Source of the DNA: JANOGU01 sp964499865
Lineage (GTDB): Bacteria; Pseudomonadota; Alphaproteobacteria; Rhodobacterales; Rhodobacteraceae
NCBI GenBank assembly: GCA_964499865.1
Contig: CAZCPY010000041.1
Location: 1 to 24,339 of the forward strand
Length of the DNA: 24,339 nucleotides
Direction: 5' to 3'
In this document: piece by piece, positions 15,868-22,337 of the stretch
Layout of the letters: the number at the start of each line of letters is the position of its first letter
Position numbering within the stretch: position 1 is the first letter of the stretch
Position numbers and translations under genes: made by a program
The notes under the pieces: generated by a model
What the model saw: only the letters and a program-made list of their open reading frames with translations
Database searches by the model: none
Told to the model about the DNA's origin: nothing

Positions 15868-16592
15868 AGCTGGCCCGAGGGGCCCTTGCGCACCTCGAAC
15901 CGGCTGATCTTGCGCACGAGGTCCGACAGCTTTGCCGCGCCGTAGGTGCGGGTGTCGAAGTCGGGGTTGGCCTGGGTGATGTACTGTCCGATCTGGCCCA
16001 GGGTGAACCATTCGCCTTCCGGGTCGATCGCCCGCATCGCGTTGATGATGAAGGGGATCGCCCGGGCCGGCTGTTCCTTGACACCGGGCCTGGGCGCGGG
16101 GTCGGCGGGCGTGGCGGGGGCGTCGTCGGCCTTGGGCACGGGCTGCTCGGCGCCCAGGTTCTCGACGTAGATGAACCGCTTGCAGGCCATGCGGAAGGCC
16201 TCCGGCGTCTTCTTCTCGCCGATGCCGTAGACGTCGAGCCCCTGTTCGCGGATCCGCGCCGCCAGACGGGTGAAGTCGCTGTCGGACGACACCAGCACGA
16301 AGCCGTCGAACAGGCCCGAATGCAGGAAGTCCATCGCCGCGATGACCAGCCCGATGTCGGAGGCGTTCTTGCCCTTGGTGTTGGAAAACTGCTGGTCGGG
16401 CACCATGCCGTAGGCCGCCATCTTGCGCGCCCATCCGGCCAGCCGCGTCGCCGACCAGTCGCCGTAGATGCGCCGGACGGACGCCTCGCCCAGGGCCGCG
16501 ATCTCGCCGAAGATGGCATCGGCATAGCCGGCCGGGACGTTGTCGGCGTCGATCAGGACGCACAGGCGGGGGGCGCGGTCAGGAGAGGCCAT
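15846..16592 (-). CDS. NYN-domain ribonuclease-like protein with C-terminal OST-HTH/LOTUS domain
   Basis: The 248-residue product has a complete NYN (PIN-like) site: VLIDADNVPAGYADAIF (Asp15, Asp17), NTKGKNASDIGLVIAAMDFL (Asp79) and FVLVSSDSDFTRLAARIREQ (Asp104, Asp106). The next block, GLDVYGIGEKKTPEAFRMAC, is typical of the LabA/NYN group. A Pro-rich linker follows, then a winged-helix OST-HTH/LOTUS-like domain at about 170-245 (AIPFIINAMRAIDPEGEWFT). The protein is predicted to be a metal-dependent RNase that uses the tail to bind RNA. Substrate and role are unknown. The ATG at 16592 follows AAGAAGG with five bases of spacing. The frame is open beyond that, but with low-complexity sequence only. 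Its 3' end overlaps the glycosyltransferase stop by 22 bp on the opposite strand. Confidence 0.9.
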   Translation of the reverse strand: MASPDRAPRLCVLIDADNVPAGYADAIFGEIAALGEASVRRIYGDWSATRLAGWARKMAAYGMVPDQQFSNTKGKNASDIGLVIAAMDFLHSGLFDGFVLVSSDSDFTRLAARIREQGLDVYGIGEKKTPEAFRMACKRFIYVENLGAEQPVPKADDAPATPADPAPRPGVKEQPARAIPFIINAMRAIDPEGEWFTLGQIGQYITQANPDFDTRTYGAAKLSDLVRKISRFEVRKGPSGQLQARDVA

Positions 16593-16922
16593 GCCCCTTC
16601 TTGGCAGGTTCGCCGGGTGCTGGAAAGGGCTTCGGTCCCCTGCCCGGGCGTGCGGCGGGCGCGGGGTCGCCGGACCGCGCGGTCTCGGGCCTGCCGGACC
16701 TGCCGCCCGAGGTCTTCGGCCCCGGCCGCGGCCCGGGCGGGCGGCCGGGGCCGGGGGGACGGAAACGGCGGGCGGTGTCTGCCCCGCAACCCGGGGCACG
16801 GTCGAGGTTGCCCCAGACCCGGCCCCGGCCCTGCGCCGGGGCCTCGCCCTCGACCGGCGCGCCGCCGGCGGGCAAGGTCCCGGATCGGGCCCGGGACGGG
16901 GTTTCCACGGGAAAGGTCCCGC
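16593..16922. other. 330-bp non-coding gap, extremely GC-rich
   Basis: This stretch lies between the stop of the DUF1269-like gene and the start of the second NYN gene, both leftward. Several frames are open on both strands, but their translations are Pro/Arg/Gly low-complexity sequence with no family pattern. I see no RNA gene or clear terminator. The region next to 16592 must hold the NYN gene's ribosome binding site and probably its promoter. Confidence 0.6.
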
Positions 16923-17465
16923 CTACCCCTCCGGCAGGCCCATCTGGTCGGGCGCGGCGGTCATCGGCGCGACCCCGGGCTCGATCAGCGCGCGCAGGCG
17001 GTCCTCGGTCGCCTTGCTGAACGAGGTCTGCACCACCCGGCCCCTCGCGCGGAACGACGACAGGCGGTCCAGCACCTTGTCGGCGGTCAGCTTGCGGATC
17101 AGCACGCAGACCGCCGACCCGCCGCGGTCGAGGCTGGCGCCGACGTTCTGCAGGAAGACGTCGTCGATGCCGATGTCGGTGGCGCGTCCCACCAGCGCCC
17201 CCGCCCCGGCCCCGACCGCCGCGCCCACGACGGGGTTGAGGAACAGCAACCCCACCAGCGTGCCCCAGAACCCGCCGCCGATGGCGCCCGCCGCAGTCAG
17301 GTTCAGCGCCTGGTGCAGGTGAACCCCGCCGCCGTGCTCGTCGCGGGTGACGACGACCACGTCGTCCATCTCGATCAGGTATTCCTTCTGCAGCCGCACA
17401 AGTTCGGCGCGCAGCTCGAAAGCCGTGGCCGCGTCGGGAAAGGCGACGATCACAAGGTCGGACAT
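16923..17465 (-). CDS. DUF1269-type predicted membrane protein
   Basis: The 180-residue product starts MSDLVIVAFPDAATAFELRA, a ferredoxin-like strand-helix pattern. A hydrophobic glycine-rich hairpin at about 61-100 follows (AGAIGGGFWGTLVGLLFLNP, then GAAVGAGAGALVGRATDIGI). The C-terminal domain contains VCVLIRKLTADKVLDRLSSF and RARGRVVQTSFSKATEDRL. This arrangement matches DUF1269 proteins, whose function is not known. A regulatory or stress-related membrane role is sometimes proposed but is not shown here. The ATG at 17465 is well supported by GGAGGA eight bases upstream. It lies 87 bp downstream of pyrD across a perfect 16-bp palindrome and may have its own promoter. Confidence 0.85.
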   Translation of the reverse strand: MSDLVIVAFPDAATAFELRAELVRLQKEYLIEMDDVVVVTRDEHGGGVHLHQALNLTAAGAIGGGFWGTLVGLLFLNPVVGAAVGAGAGALVGRATDIGIDDVFLQNVGASLDRGGSAVCVLIRKLTADKVLDRLSSFRARGRVVQTSFSKATEDRLRALIEPGVAPMTAAPDQMGLPEG

Positions 17466-17519
17466 GGGGCATCCTCCAACGGCACCGCGAATCCCGGGCG
17501 CAGGGTCACTGTAGCACAA

Positions 17520-17535
17520 CCCAAAGCGCTTTGGG
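17520..17535. repeat. Perfect 16-bp palindrome downstream of pyrD
   Basis: CCCAAAGCGCTTTGGG is fully self-complementary. It lies 18 bp after the pyrD stop and 55 bp upstream of the next start. As RNA it gives a six-pair stem with a GCGC loop followed on the leftward strand by TTGTGC, a weak terminator. As DNA it could be an operator for the DUF1269-like gene. I cannot decide between these. Confidence 0.55.
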
Positions 17536-17552
17536 CGCGCAATCGCAGCGCC

Positions 17553-18620
17553 TCAGCCCACGCGGCCTGCGTCGACCCCCACCGCCTCGGCCACCGAGGC
17601 AAACCCGTCCCGCGCCAGCAGCGCGTCCAGCCCGCGGGCGATGCGGGCGGCAAGCGACAGGCCGTCATAGGCCAGCGCGGTGTAAAGCTGCACCGCCACG
17701 GCACCCGCGCGGATCTTGGCATAGGCCTGCTCGGCCGACCCGACCCCGCCCACGCCGACCAGCGGCATCCGCCCGCCCGTGAGCCGGAAGAGCCGCGCCA
17801 GCACCGCGGTGGACCGCGCGAACAGGGGCTGCCCCGACAGCCCGCCCGCCTGCCCCGCCTGCCCCGCCCGCGGCGAGACCAGCCCGTCGCGCGACAGCGT
17901 GGTGTTGGTGGCGACGATGGCCGCCACGCCCCCGGCCTCGGCCACCGCCGCCACGGCGGCCAGGTCGTCGTCGGTCAGGTCGGGGCTGATCTTGAGCAAC
18001 ACCGGCAAAGGCCGCGCCAGCCGGTCGCGCGCCGTCATCACGCCCCGCAGCAAGGCCGCGAGCGCCGCCGGTCCCTGCAGGTCGCGCAGCCGTTCGGTGT
18101 TGGGGGACGAGACGTTGATGGTGGCAAAGTCCAGATGCGCGCCCGCCGCCCCCAGCACCGCGGCGAAATCCGCTGCGCGGTCGGCGCTGTCCCTGTTGGC
18201 GCCCAGGTTCAGCCCCACCGGAACCCCCGCCGGCCGCGCGGCAAGCCGCGCCGCGATCGGCCCCACGCCCTGGTTGTTGAAGCCGAACCGGTTGATCGCC
18301 GCGCGGTCCTGCACCAGCCGGTAAAGCCGCGGCCGCGCGTTGCCCTCCTGCGGGCGGGGCGTCGCGGCACCGACCTCGATCCAGCCGAAGCCCGCCCGCA
18401 TCAAGGGCGCCAGCGCCACCGCGTTCTTGTCGAACCCCGCCGCCAGCCCCACCGGGTTGGGCAGGTCCAGCCCTGCCAGCCTAGTGGCCAGCCTCGCCGA
18501 CATGACCGGCCCCGGCGCCGGCCCCAGACCCGCGCGCACCGCCAGCAGCGCCAGCCCGTGCGCCCGTTCGGGATCGACCTGCCGCAGGACCGCCAGGCCC
18601 GCCCGTTCCAGCAGGCTCAC
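17553..18620 (-). CDS. pyrD: Dihydroorotate dehydrogenase (quinone), class 2, PyrD
   Basis: PyrD oxidises dihydroorotate to orotate in pyrimidine synthesis, passing electrons through FMN to membrane quinone. The 355-residue product has the class 2 N-terminal membrane-associating helix region (1-40), then LDLPNPVGLAAGFDKNAVAL, NRFGFNNQGVG, and FATINVSSPNTERLRDLQGP, where the Ser of NVSSPNT is the class 2 catalytic base. KISPDLTDDDL and VATNTTLSRDGL follow, with FMN phosphate-binding LVGVGGVGSAEQAYAKIRAG near the end. The length is normal. Translation starts at GTG 18620, overlapping the upstream DUF952 stop as GTGA. The frame continues upstream inside that gene only as an artefact. Confidence 0.97.
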   Translation of the reverse strand: MSLLERAGLAVLRQVDPERAHGLALLAVRAGLGPAPGPVMSARLATRLAGLDLPNPVGLAAGFDKNAVALAPLMRAGFGWIEVGAATPRPQEGNARPRLYRLVQDRAAINRFGFNNQGVGPIAARLAARPAGVPVGLNLGANRDSADRAADFAAVLGAAGAHLDFATINVSSPNTERLRDLQGPAALAALLRGVMTARDRLARPLPVLLKISPDLTDDDLAAVAAVAEAGGVAAIVATNTTLSRDGLVSPRAGQAGQAGGLSGQPLFARSTAVLARLFRLTGGRMPLVGVGGVGSAEQAYAKIRAGAVAVQLYTALAYDGLSLAARIARGLDALLARDGFASVAEAVGVDAGRVG

Positions 18621-18970
18621 CGCGAGCCCTCGAACAGGTACGCCTCCGGAAAGATGTGGCCGGTGGCGCCCAGGGGCAGCGACTTGTCCCAGACCACGGC
18701 GGCCATCGTCAGGTCGGCATGGAGGTGCGGAAACAGCGCCCCGCCGCGCGACGGCTCCCACCTGAGCGCCTCGCCCAGACGGTCGGTCTCGACCGCCACC
18801 AGCACGAGGTCGCTTTCGGTGGCGAAATGGCGCGCCGCCGTCGCGGCCACCTGCGCGGCGGTGGAGAAATGGATGAAGCCATCCGCCAGATCGACCGGCG
18901 CCCCGCGCGTGATCCCGGCCGCCCGGAAGACGTTCCATTCGGCACGGCGGAAGATCTTGAAGATCAGCAT
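18617..18970 (-). CDS. DUF952 domain protein
   Basis: The 117-residue product matches the DUF952 pattern: LIFKIFRRAEWNVFRAAGI, then LADGFIHFSTAAQVAATAAR, LVLVAVETDRLGEALRWEPS, FPHLHADLTMAAVVW and a C-terminal FPEAYLFEGSR. The FIHFS and FPHLHA segments are the recognisable core. The domain has no established activity. Similarity in fold to ADP-ribosyltransferase-like or glutathione-transferase-associated proteins has been suggested for such families, but nothing here proves it. The ATG at 18970 has AGGAGG six bases upstream. The stop overlaps the pyrD GTG by four bases, so expression of the two is probably coupled. Confidence 0.85.
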   Translation of the reverse strand: MLIFKIFRRAEWNVFRAAGITRGAPVDLADGFIHFSTAAQVAATAARHFATESDLVLVAVETDRLGEALRWEPSRGGALFPHLHADLTMAAVVWDKSLPLGATGHIFPEAYLFEGSR

Positions 18971-19112
18971 GGCCGTCCTCCTGCACCGCCTGTCAGCGGC
19001 GGTCAATCCTCCGTCATCGGGCGGTTGTCCGCGGGGGCGACGGACACGCCATCGACGCATACCGCCGCTGCCGCCGACAATGGCCGCGATGTCCGCGAGA
19101 GGAGTCCCGGCA

Positions 19113-19572
19113 ATGCTGCGCTTCGGCCTTGCCGCGATCCTGCGTCCGACCACAGCCGCGCCGGCGGAATTCGAGCCGACCGTTCTGCCCGTCAACGGCA
19201 GGCACGGCCGCATCGAGCGGATCGGCAGGCCGCATGGCACCTGATCGGCCGGGGATGCCGCAGAGCGCGCGGTGCTTCGACGGCATGGCGTTGTCAAGGA
19301 CCTCGGTCGACGAGATCCGGGCGGACTGCGGCAACACCCTGCTGACGGCGGCGGGCAGCAGCTGCCGGGGCCGTCGCTGCTGGGCGACCTGCAAGGGGCG
19401 CCGTCGACGTCGAGACGATGCAGGCCATCGGCCCTGATGCCATGGCGCCGGGAAACCACGCATCCGACGACGGACCCGCGGGACGCGTGAACCTTCTCGA
19501 CAGGGTGACCTTCCCGGCGCCCGCGGGCCGCGTCGGCGTGTCCGCCGAACCCGTGTCGGCGGGCCGGGTGCA
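19113..19572 (+). pseudogene. Remnant of a 5'-nucleotidase/UshA-type metallophosphatase gene, N-terminal part only
   Basis: Pieces in three frames line up with the N-terminus of exported 5'-nucleotidases. Frame one from ATG 19113 (GAGAGGAG upstream) reads through a signal-like start into FEPTVLPVNGRHGRIERIG, matching the family pattern FELTVLHVNDxHGRIE. It meets TGA at 19242, where relatives have Cys, and continues SAGDAAE. A second frame then reads ARCFDGMALSRTSVDEIRAD and CGNTLLTAAG. A third reads QQLPGPSLLGDLQGA. A fourth segment reads VDVETMQAIGPDAMAPGNHA then SDDGPAGRVNLLDRVTFP. Intact proteins have an Asp-x-His metal motif and GNHEFDDG. Here they are NGRHG and GNHASDDG, so metal ligands are lost. 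No homology is visible beyond about 19572, so most of the gene has been deleted. It is oriented against all neighbours. Confidence 0.82.
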
Positions 19573-19803
19573 GGACCGTTGCGGCGCCGGACACCGGGGG
19601 CGAAGGGACCGGCCCGCTTCGACCCCCCAATCCCGGGGGAGCGTTGCGGCGGGCCGTGGACCGGTCCGGCGCCTGCGCGCGCCTCTGCCACCTGATCGGG
19701 TCCCCTTTCCTTCCGCCTGCTTCGCGCCCGGCGTGAGGGGCGCGAAGCTCCGGCGCGGGGCAGGCCCGCCGCCTTGCCTGGCCGGGGCGAAGGGCCCCGC
19801 CCC

Positions 19804-20262
19804 CTACCCCCGTGGCAGGCTGCGGGCCAGTCGGTCCAGCGTGTCGGCAAAGCGCGACCGGTCGGCGCGGGAATAGGCCTTGCCGCCGCCGCCGCCCAGC
19901 GGGTTGGCGCTGCGCAGGTCGGCCATCAGGTCGCGCATCGCAAGCCTTTCGCCGGCGTTGCGCGCGTCGATCACCTCGCCGGTGTGGGTGACCACGCGGG
20001 CTCCCCGGGCCACCGCGCGGGCGGCCAGCGGGATGTCGGCGGTGACCACGATGTCGGCCGGGCCCGCCGCGGTCTCGATCCAGCGGTCGGCCTCGTCGAG
20101 GCCCGCGCCGACATAGACCGACTGCACCAGCGGATTGGCCGAGGGCCGGATGCCGCCGTTCGACACCAGCACCATGACCAGCCGGTGCCGCGTCGCCACC
20201 GCCTCGCATTCCGCCTTGACCGGGCAGGCATCGGCATCAACCAGGATGCGCGGCCCGGTCAT
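19804..20262 (-). CDS. YaiI/YqxD family protein (DUF188)
   Basis: The 152-residue product is a full-length member of the YaiI/YqxD family, a PIN-like fold. It shows ILVDADACPVKAECEAVATR (the DADACPVK signature), SNGGIRPSANPLVQSVYVGA, DEADRWIETAAGPADIVVTA, then DIPLAARAVARGARVVTHTG and a C-terminal block MRDLMADLRSANPLGGGGGK ending in a helix. The acidic residues of the putative nuclease site (Asp in VDAD and in TADIPL) are kept. Biological function is unknown. The ATG at 20262 begins at the conserved MTGPRILVDAD. The upstream gap contains a REP-like doublet, and the downstream gap contains the 5'-nucleotidase remnant. Confidence 0.93.
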   Translation of the reverse strand: MTGPRILVDADACPVKAECEAVATRHRLVMVLVSNGGIRPSANPLVQSVYVGAGLDEADRWIETAAGPADIVVTADIPLAARAVARGARVVTHTGEVIDARNAGERLAMRDLMADLRSANPLGGGGGKAYSRADRSRFADTLDRLARSLPRG

Positions 20263-20287
20263 CGTGCCGCAGGCCGCCGCGGGCGCC

Positions 20288-20382
20288 TCCCCTCCCCCTC
20301 GTGGGGAGGGGATGGGGGAAGGGGGCTCCACCGACCGGCCGGGCGCCCCCCAACCCTCTCCCTCCCCCACGAGGGGGGAGGG
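20288..20382. repeat. REP-like doublet: two inverted copies of a CCCTCCCC..GGGGAGGG hairpin element
   Basis: Copy one (20288-20312) has a perfect ten-pair stem with loop CTCGT, followed by ATGGGGGAAGGGGG. Copy two (20360-20382) has a perfect nine-pair stem with loop ACGAG and is preceded by the reverse complement of a similar tail. Reversed, copy two reads like copy one along about 35 bases with a few differences. Two REP-type palindromes in opposite orientation in an intergenic gap resemble the BIME layout. The pair sits between the divided 5' end of the YaiI-family gene and the 3' end of the formylglutathione hydrolase gene. Confidence 0.75.
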
Positions 20383-20424
20383 AAGCGACTTTCACCCGGG
20401 CGCGGCGCCCATTGCAGCGCGTCC

Positions 20425-21255
20425 TCAGGCATAAAGCGCCTCGGCATGAAAGCCGATGTGGTCGGACATGAAGCTCGCCACGAAGAAATAGCTGTGGTCA
20501 TAGCCCTTCTGCATGCGGAACACGCCCTGCTGGCGGCGGGCCAGCATCGCCTCGGCCAGCGCCTCGGGGCGCAGCAGGTCGAGGTAGGGGTCGATCGCCC
20601 CCTGGTCGATCAGCACCGGTCCGTCGAAGCCGCGCTTGCGCATCAGAAGGCTCGCGTCATGCGCCGCCCATTTCGCCTCGTCGGGGCCAAGGTAGGCGGT
20701 GAACTGCCTGCGGCCCCAGTCGGATTTCACCGGGTTGGCAATCGGCGCGAAGGCCGAGACCGAGCGGAACCGCCCCGGCAGCGACATCGCCAGCGTCAGC
20801 GCGCCGTGACCGCCCATCGAATGCCCGGTGATCGCCTGCCGCCCCTCGTCGATGGGAAAGGCCGGAAAGATCGCCTCGGGCAGGTCCTCGGTCAGATAGT
20901 CCCACATCCTGAAGTGCCTGGCCCAGGGCTGTTCGGTGGCGTTGACGTAGAACCCCGCACCCTGGCCCAGGTCGAACTCGGGCGCATCCGCCACGCCCTC
21001 GCCGCGGGGCGAGGTGTCGGGGAAGACCAGCGCCACCCCCATCTCGCCGGCCTGTGCCTGTGCGCCCGCCTTCACCATCGCATTCTCGTGCGTGCAGGTC
21101 AGGCCCGACAGGAACCACAGGACCGGCACAGGGCCGTCCTCGGCCTGGTCGGGCAGGTAGAGGCCGAAGGTCATCTCGGTGCCGGTGGCCTGCGAGGCAT
21201 GGCTGTAGACCCCCTGCACGCCACGGAAGGCCCGGTTTTCGGAGATGGTCTTCAT
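20425..21255 (-). CDS. fghA: S-formylglutathione hydrolase
   Basis: This enzyme hydrolyses S-formylglutathione to formate and glutathione, the last step of glutathione-dependent formaldehyde detoxification in the cytoplasm. The 276-residue product is an esterase-D-type alpha/beta hydrolase. It has VPVLWFLSGLTCTHENAMVK (oxyanion loop region), FPDTSPRGEGV, the nucleophile elbow ITGHSMGGHGALTLA (Ser146), IDQGAIDPYL with Asp222, and GYDHSYFFVASFM with His254 completing the triad. The frame is open upstream, but the ATG at 21255 matches the family N-terminus and is preceded by a G-rich ribosome binding site. The formaldehyde-glutathione dehydrogenase partner (adhI/frmA) is not in the window. Two hairpins lie 55-100 bp upstream. 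Confidence 0.96.
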   Translation of the reverse strand: MKTISENRAFRGVQGVYSHASQATGTEMTFGLYLPDQAEDGPVPVLWFLSGLTCTHENAMVKAGAQAQAGEMGVALVFPDTSPRGEGVADAPEFDLGQGAGFYVNATEQPWARHFRMWDYLTEDLPEAIFPAFPIDEGRQAITGHSMGGHGALTLAMSLPGRFRSVSAFAPIANPVKSDWGRRQFTAYLGPDEAKWAAHDASLLMRKRGFDGPVLIDQGAIDPYLDLLRPEALAEAMLARRQQGVFRMQKGYDHSYFFVASFMSDHIGFHAEALYA

Positions 21256-21309
21256 GCGCGCCCCCTGCTGCCCGGACCCGGGGTAAGGGCTGCGGCGGGG
21301 GGGGACAAG

Positions 21310-21331
21310 CCGGTTTCTTCGAAGAAACCGG
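21310..21331. repeat. Perfect 22-bp palindrome upstream of the formylglutathione hydrolase gene
   Basis: The sequence is fully self-complementary, with arms CCGGTTTCTTC and GAAGAAACCGG. It is the first of two hairpins separated by one base. It lies 55 bp upstream of the hydrolase start and 48 bp downstream of the disrupted exported-protein gene. It could be a terminator stem, an operator, or one unit of an intergenic repeat. Confidence 0.8.
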
Positions 21332-21332
21332 A

Positions 21333-21355
21333 CCGGAAACTTCACAAGTTTCCGG
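21333..21355. repeat. Second hairpin, 10-bp stem, partner of the preceding palindrome
   Basis: CCGGAAACTT at 21333-21342 pairs perfectly with AAGTTTCCGG at 21346-21355 around the loop CAC. The arms share the CCGG(A/T)3 pattern with the palindrome at 21310-21331. It begins 24 bp past the stop of the leftward gene, as a terminator would, but no T-run follows. Confidence 0.75.
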
Positions 21356-21378
21356 CGCCCGGCGGGGGCCGCGCGCGG

Positions 21379-21792
21379 TCAGTCCCAGGCGGCGGGCAGC
21401 GTGCGGGCCAGCACGGTGAAACGCAGCTGCGCATAGCGCGCGGTCCAGTCGGCATTGGCCTCGCAGAACTGGCGCACCTCGGCGAAGGGGGCTTCGGGGT
21501 CAGGCAGCAGCGCCGCCGGGTCCGCGGCGGAGCGGAAGGCCGTGATGGCCTCGGGCGGGGCGTTGTTGGCGGCGAGGATCGCGACGGCCCCGGCGACGTC
21601 TTCCGTCCAGCCCTTCGTGATGATCGCCTGGGTGTCGGCGTCGAGGACCGAACAGGTCAGGAAGACGCGATGCTCCGCCAGCGCCCGGGTCAGCAGGATG
21701 TCGGCCGCGGGGGCGCCGGTGAGGAGGATCTGGGCAGGGGTTGCGGTGGGGAGGAGGGTGAGGAGGAGGGCGAAGGACAGGCGGCGCGCAGG
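21379..21792 (-). pseudogene. Exported protein gene of unknown function, 5' end removed at the IS boundary
   Basis: The leftward frame reads PARRLSFALLLTLLPTATPAQ (a signal peptide lacking its first residues), then ILLTGAPAADILLTRALAEH. After that come VFLTCSVLDADTQAIITKGW and TEDVAGAVAILAANNAPPEA, ending LRFTVLARTLPAAWD with TGA at 21379-21381. About 137 codons remain. Two cysteines (TCSV and QFCEAN) could form a disulfide in the periplasm. I do not recognise the family. Reading back into the insertion sequence the frame meets TGA within a few codons and has no start codon, so the native start was lost where the element begins at 21793. The sequence beyond the far end of the element does not supply a matching start. 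Confidence 0.72.
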
Positions 21793-21912
21793 GGCTCTGT
21801 TTCACAAATCCCGTGAGGGATTCATCTCGTGAATCCAGCGTGATAGCTGGGGTGGATGAGCAGACCGAACACCCCGGGCTACAAGACACGGAACTGGCCC
21901 GCGTACAGTGAG

Positions 21913-21949
21913 CCATTGATGCGCCATTGGTTCGAGCGCAATGGCGAAC
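21913..21949. repeat. Short palindrome-bearing insertion in the transposase gene (first)
   Basis: About 37 bp separate the codon for Glu of PAYSE from the codon for Ala of ALKRR, residues that are adjacent in relatives. The extra DNA contains CGCCATTG (21922-21929) and its exact complement CAATGGCG (21939-21946) around a nine-base loop, and a second direct CCATTG at 21913-21918. Its length shifts the frame by +1. Confidence 0.65.
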
Positions 21950-22291
21950 GCGCTCAAGCGCCGCGTGTCTCTGACAATCTGGTTCGATCCCGGTATGGCA
22001 TGGGCGGCGAAGCCGGCCGGCAAGCGTGGACGACAGCCCGCCTACAGTGACGCCGCCGTTCAGACCTGCCTGACGATGAAGGTCCTTTTCGGCATGGCGC
22101 TGCGACAGGCGACGGGCTTCGTCGAGAGCCTGCTTCGCCTGATCGGCCTCGATTGGGACGTGCCGGACTTCAGCACGCTCAGCCGTCGCCAGAAGACGCT
22201 GGCCGTGAGCATCCCGCATCGGGGGGCGCAGGGTCCGCTGCACCTGCTGATCGACAGCACTGGCATCAAGGTCGAGGGCGAAGGTGAGTGG

Positions 22292-22337
22292 AGTGAGGAG
22301 GATCAGAAAACAGTCCGGAGGACTGTTTTCCCGACGA
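22292..22337. repeat. Short palindrome-bearing insertion in the transposase gene (second)
   Basis: About 43-46 bp lie between the Trp codon of GEGEW and the Thr codon of TRKHGG, which are separated by at most one residue in relatives. The core is a perfect inverted repeat, GAAAACAGTCC (22306-22316) and GGACTGTTTTC (22320-22330), with loop GGA. The left edge shows GAGTG in tandem (22286-22295). The length shifts the frame by +1. Confidence 0.72.

Noticed and set aside
14506..16563. Leftward open frame of 685 codons spanning the glycosyltransferase
   Set aside because: It is a shadow of the second NYN gene joined to the antisense of the glycosyltransferase, and matches no family.
16593..16922. 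Possible small genes in the GC-rich gap
   Set aside because: Open frames exist on both strands, but all translate to Pro/Gly/Arg low complexity and none has a convincing start site.
14946..19244. Rightward open frame of 1432 codons
   Set aside because: It crosses the glycosyltransferase in another frame and runs antisense to four well-supported genes. Composition is low-complexity Arg/Ala/Pro/Gly, so it is an artefact of base composition.
19113..19572. Sequencing errors in an intact 5'-nucleotidase gene
   Set aside because: Metal-binding residues are substituted as well as frames shifted, and two thirds of the gene are missing, so true decay is the better explanation.
20280..20400. CRISPR array
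   Set aside because: Only two copies are present, they are inverted relative to each other, and there are no regular spacers or cas genes. A REP-like doublet fits better.
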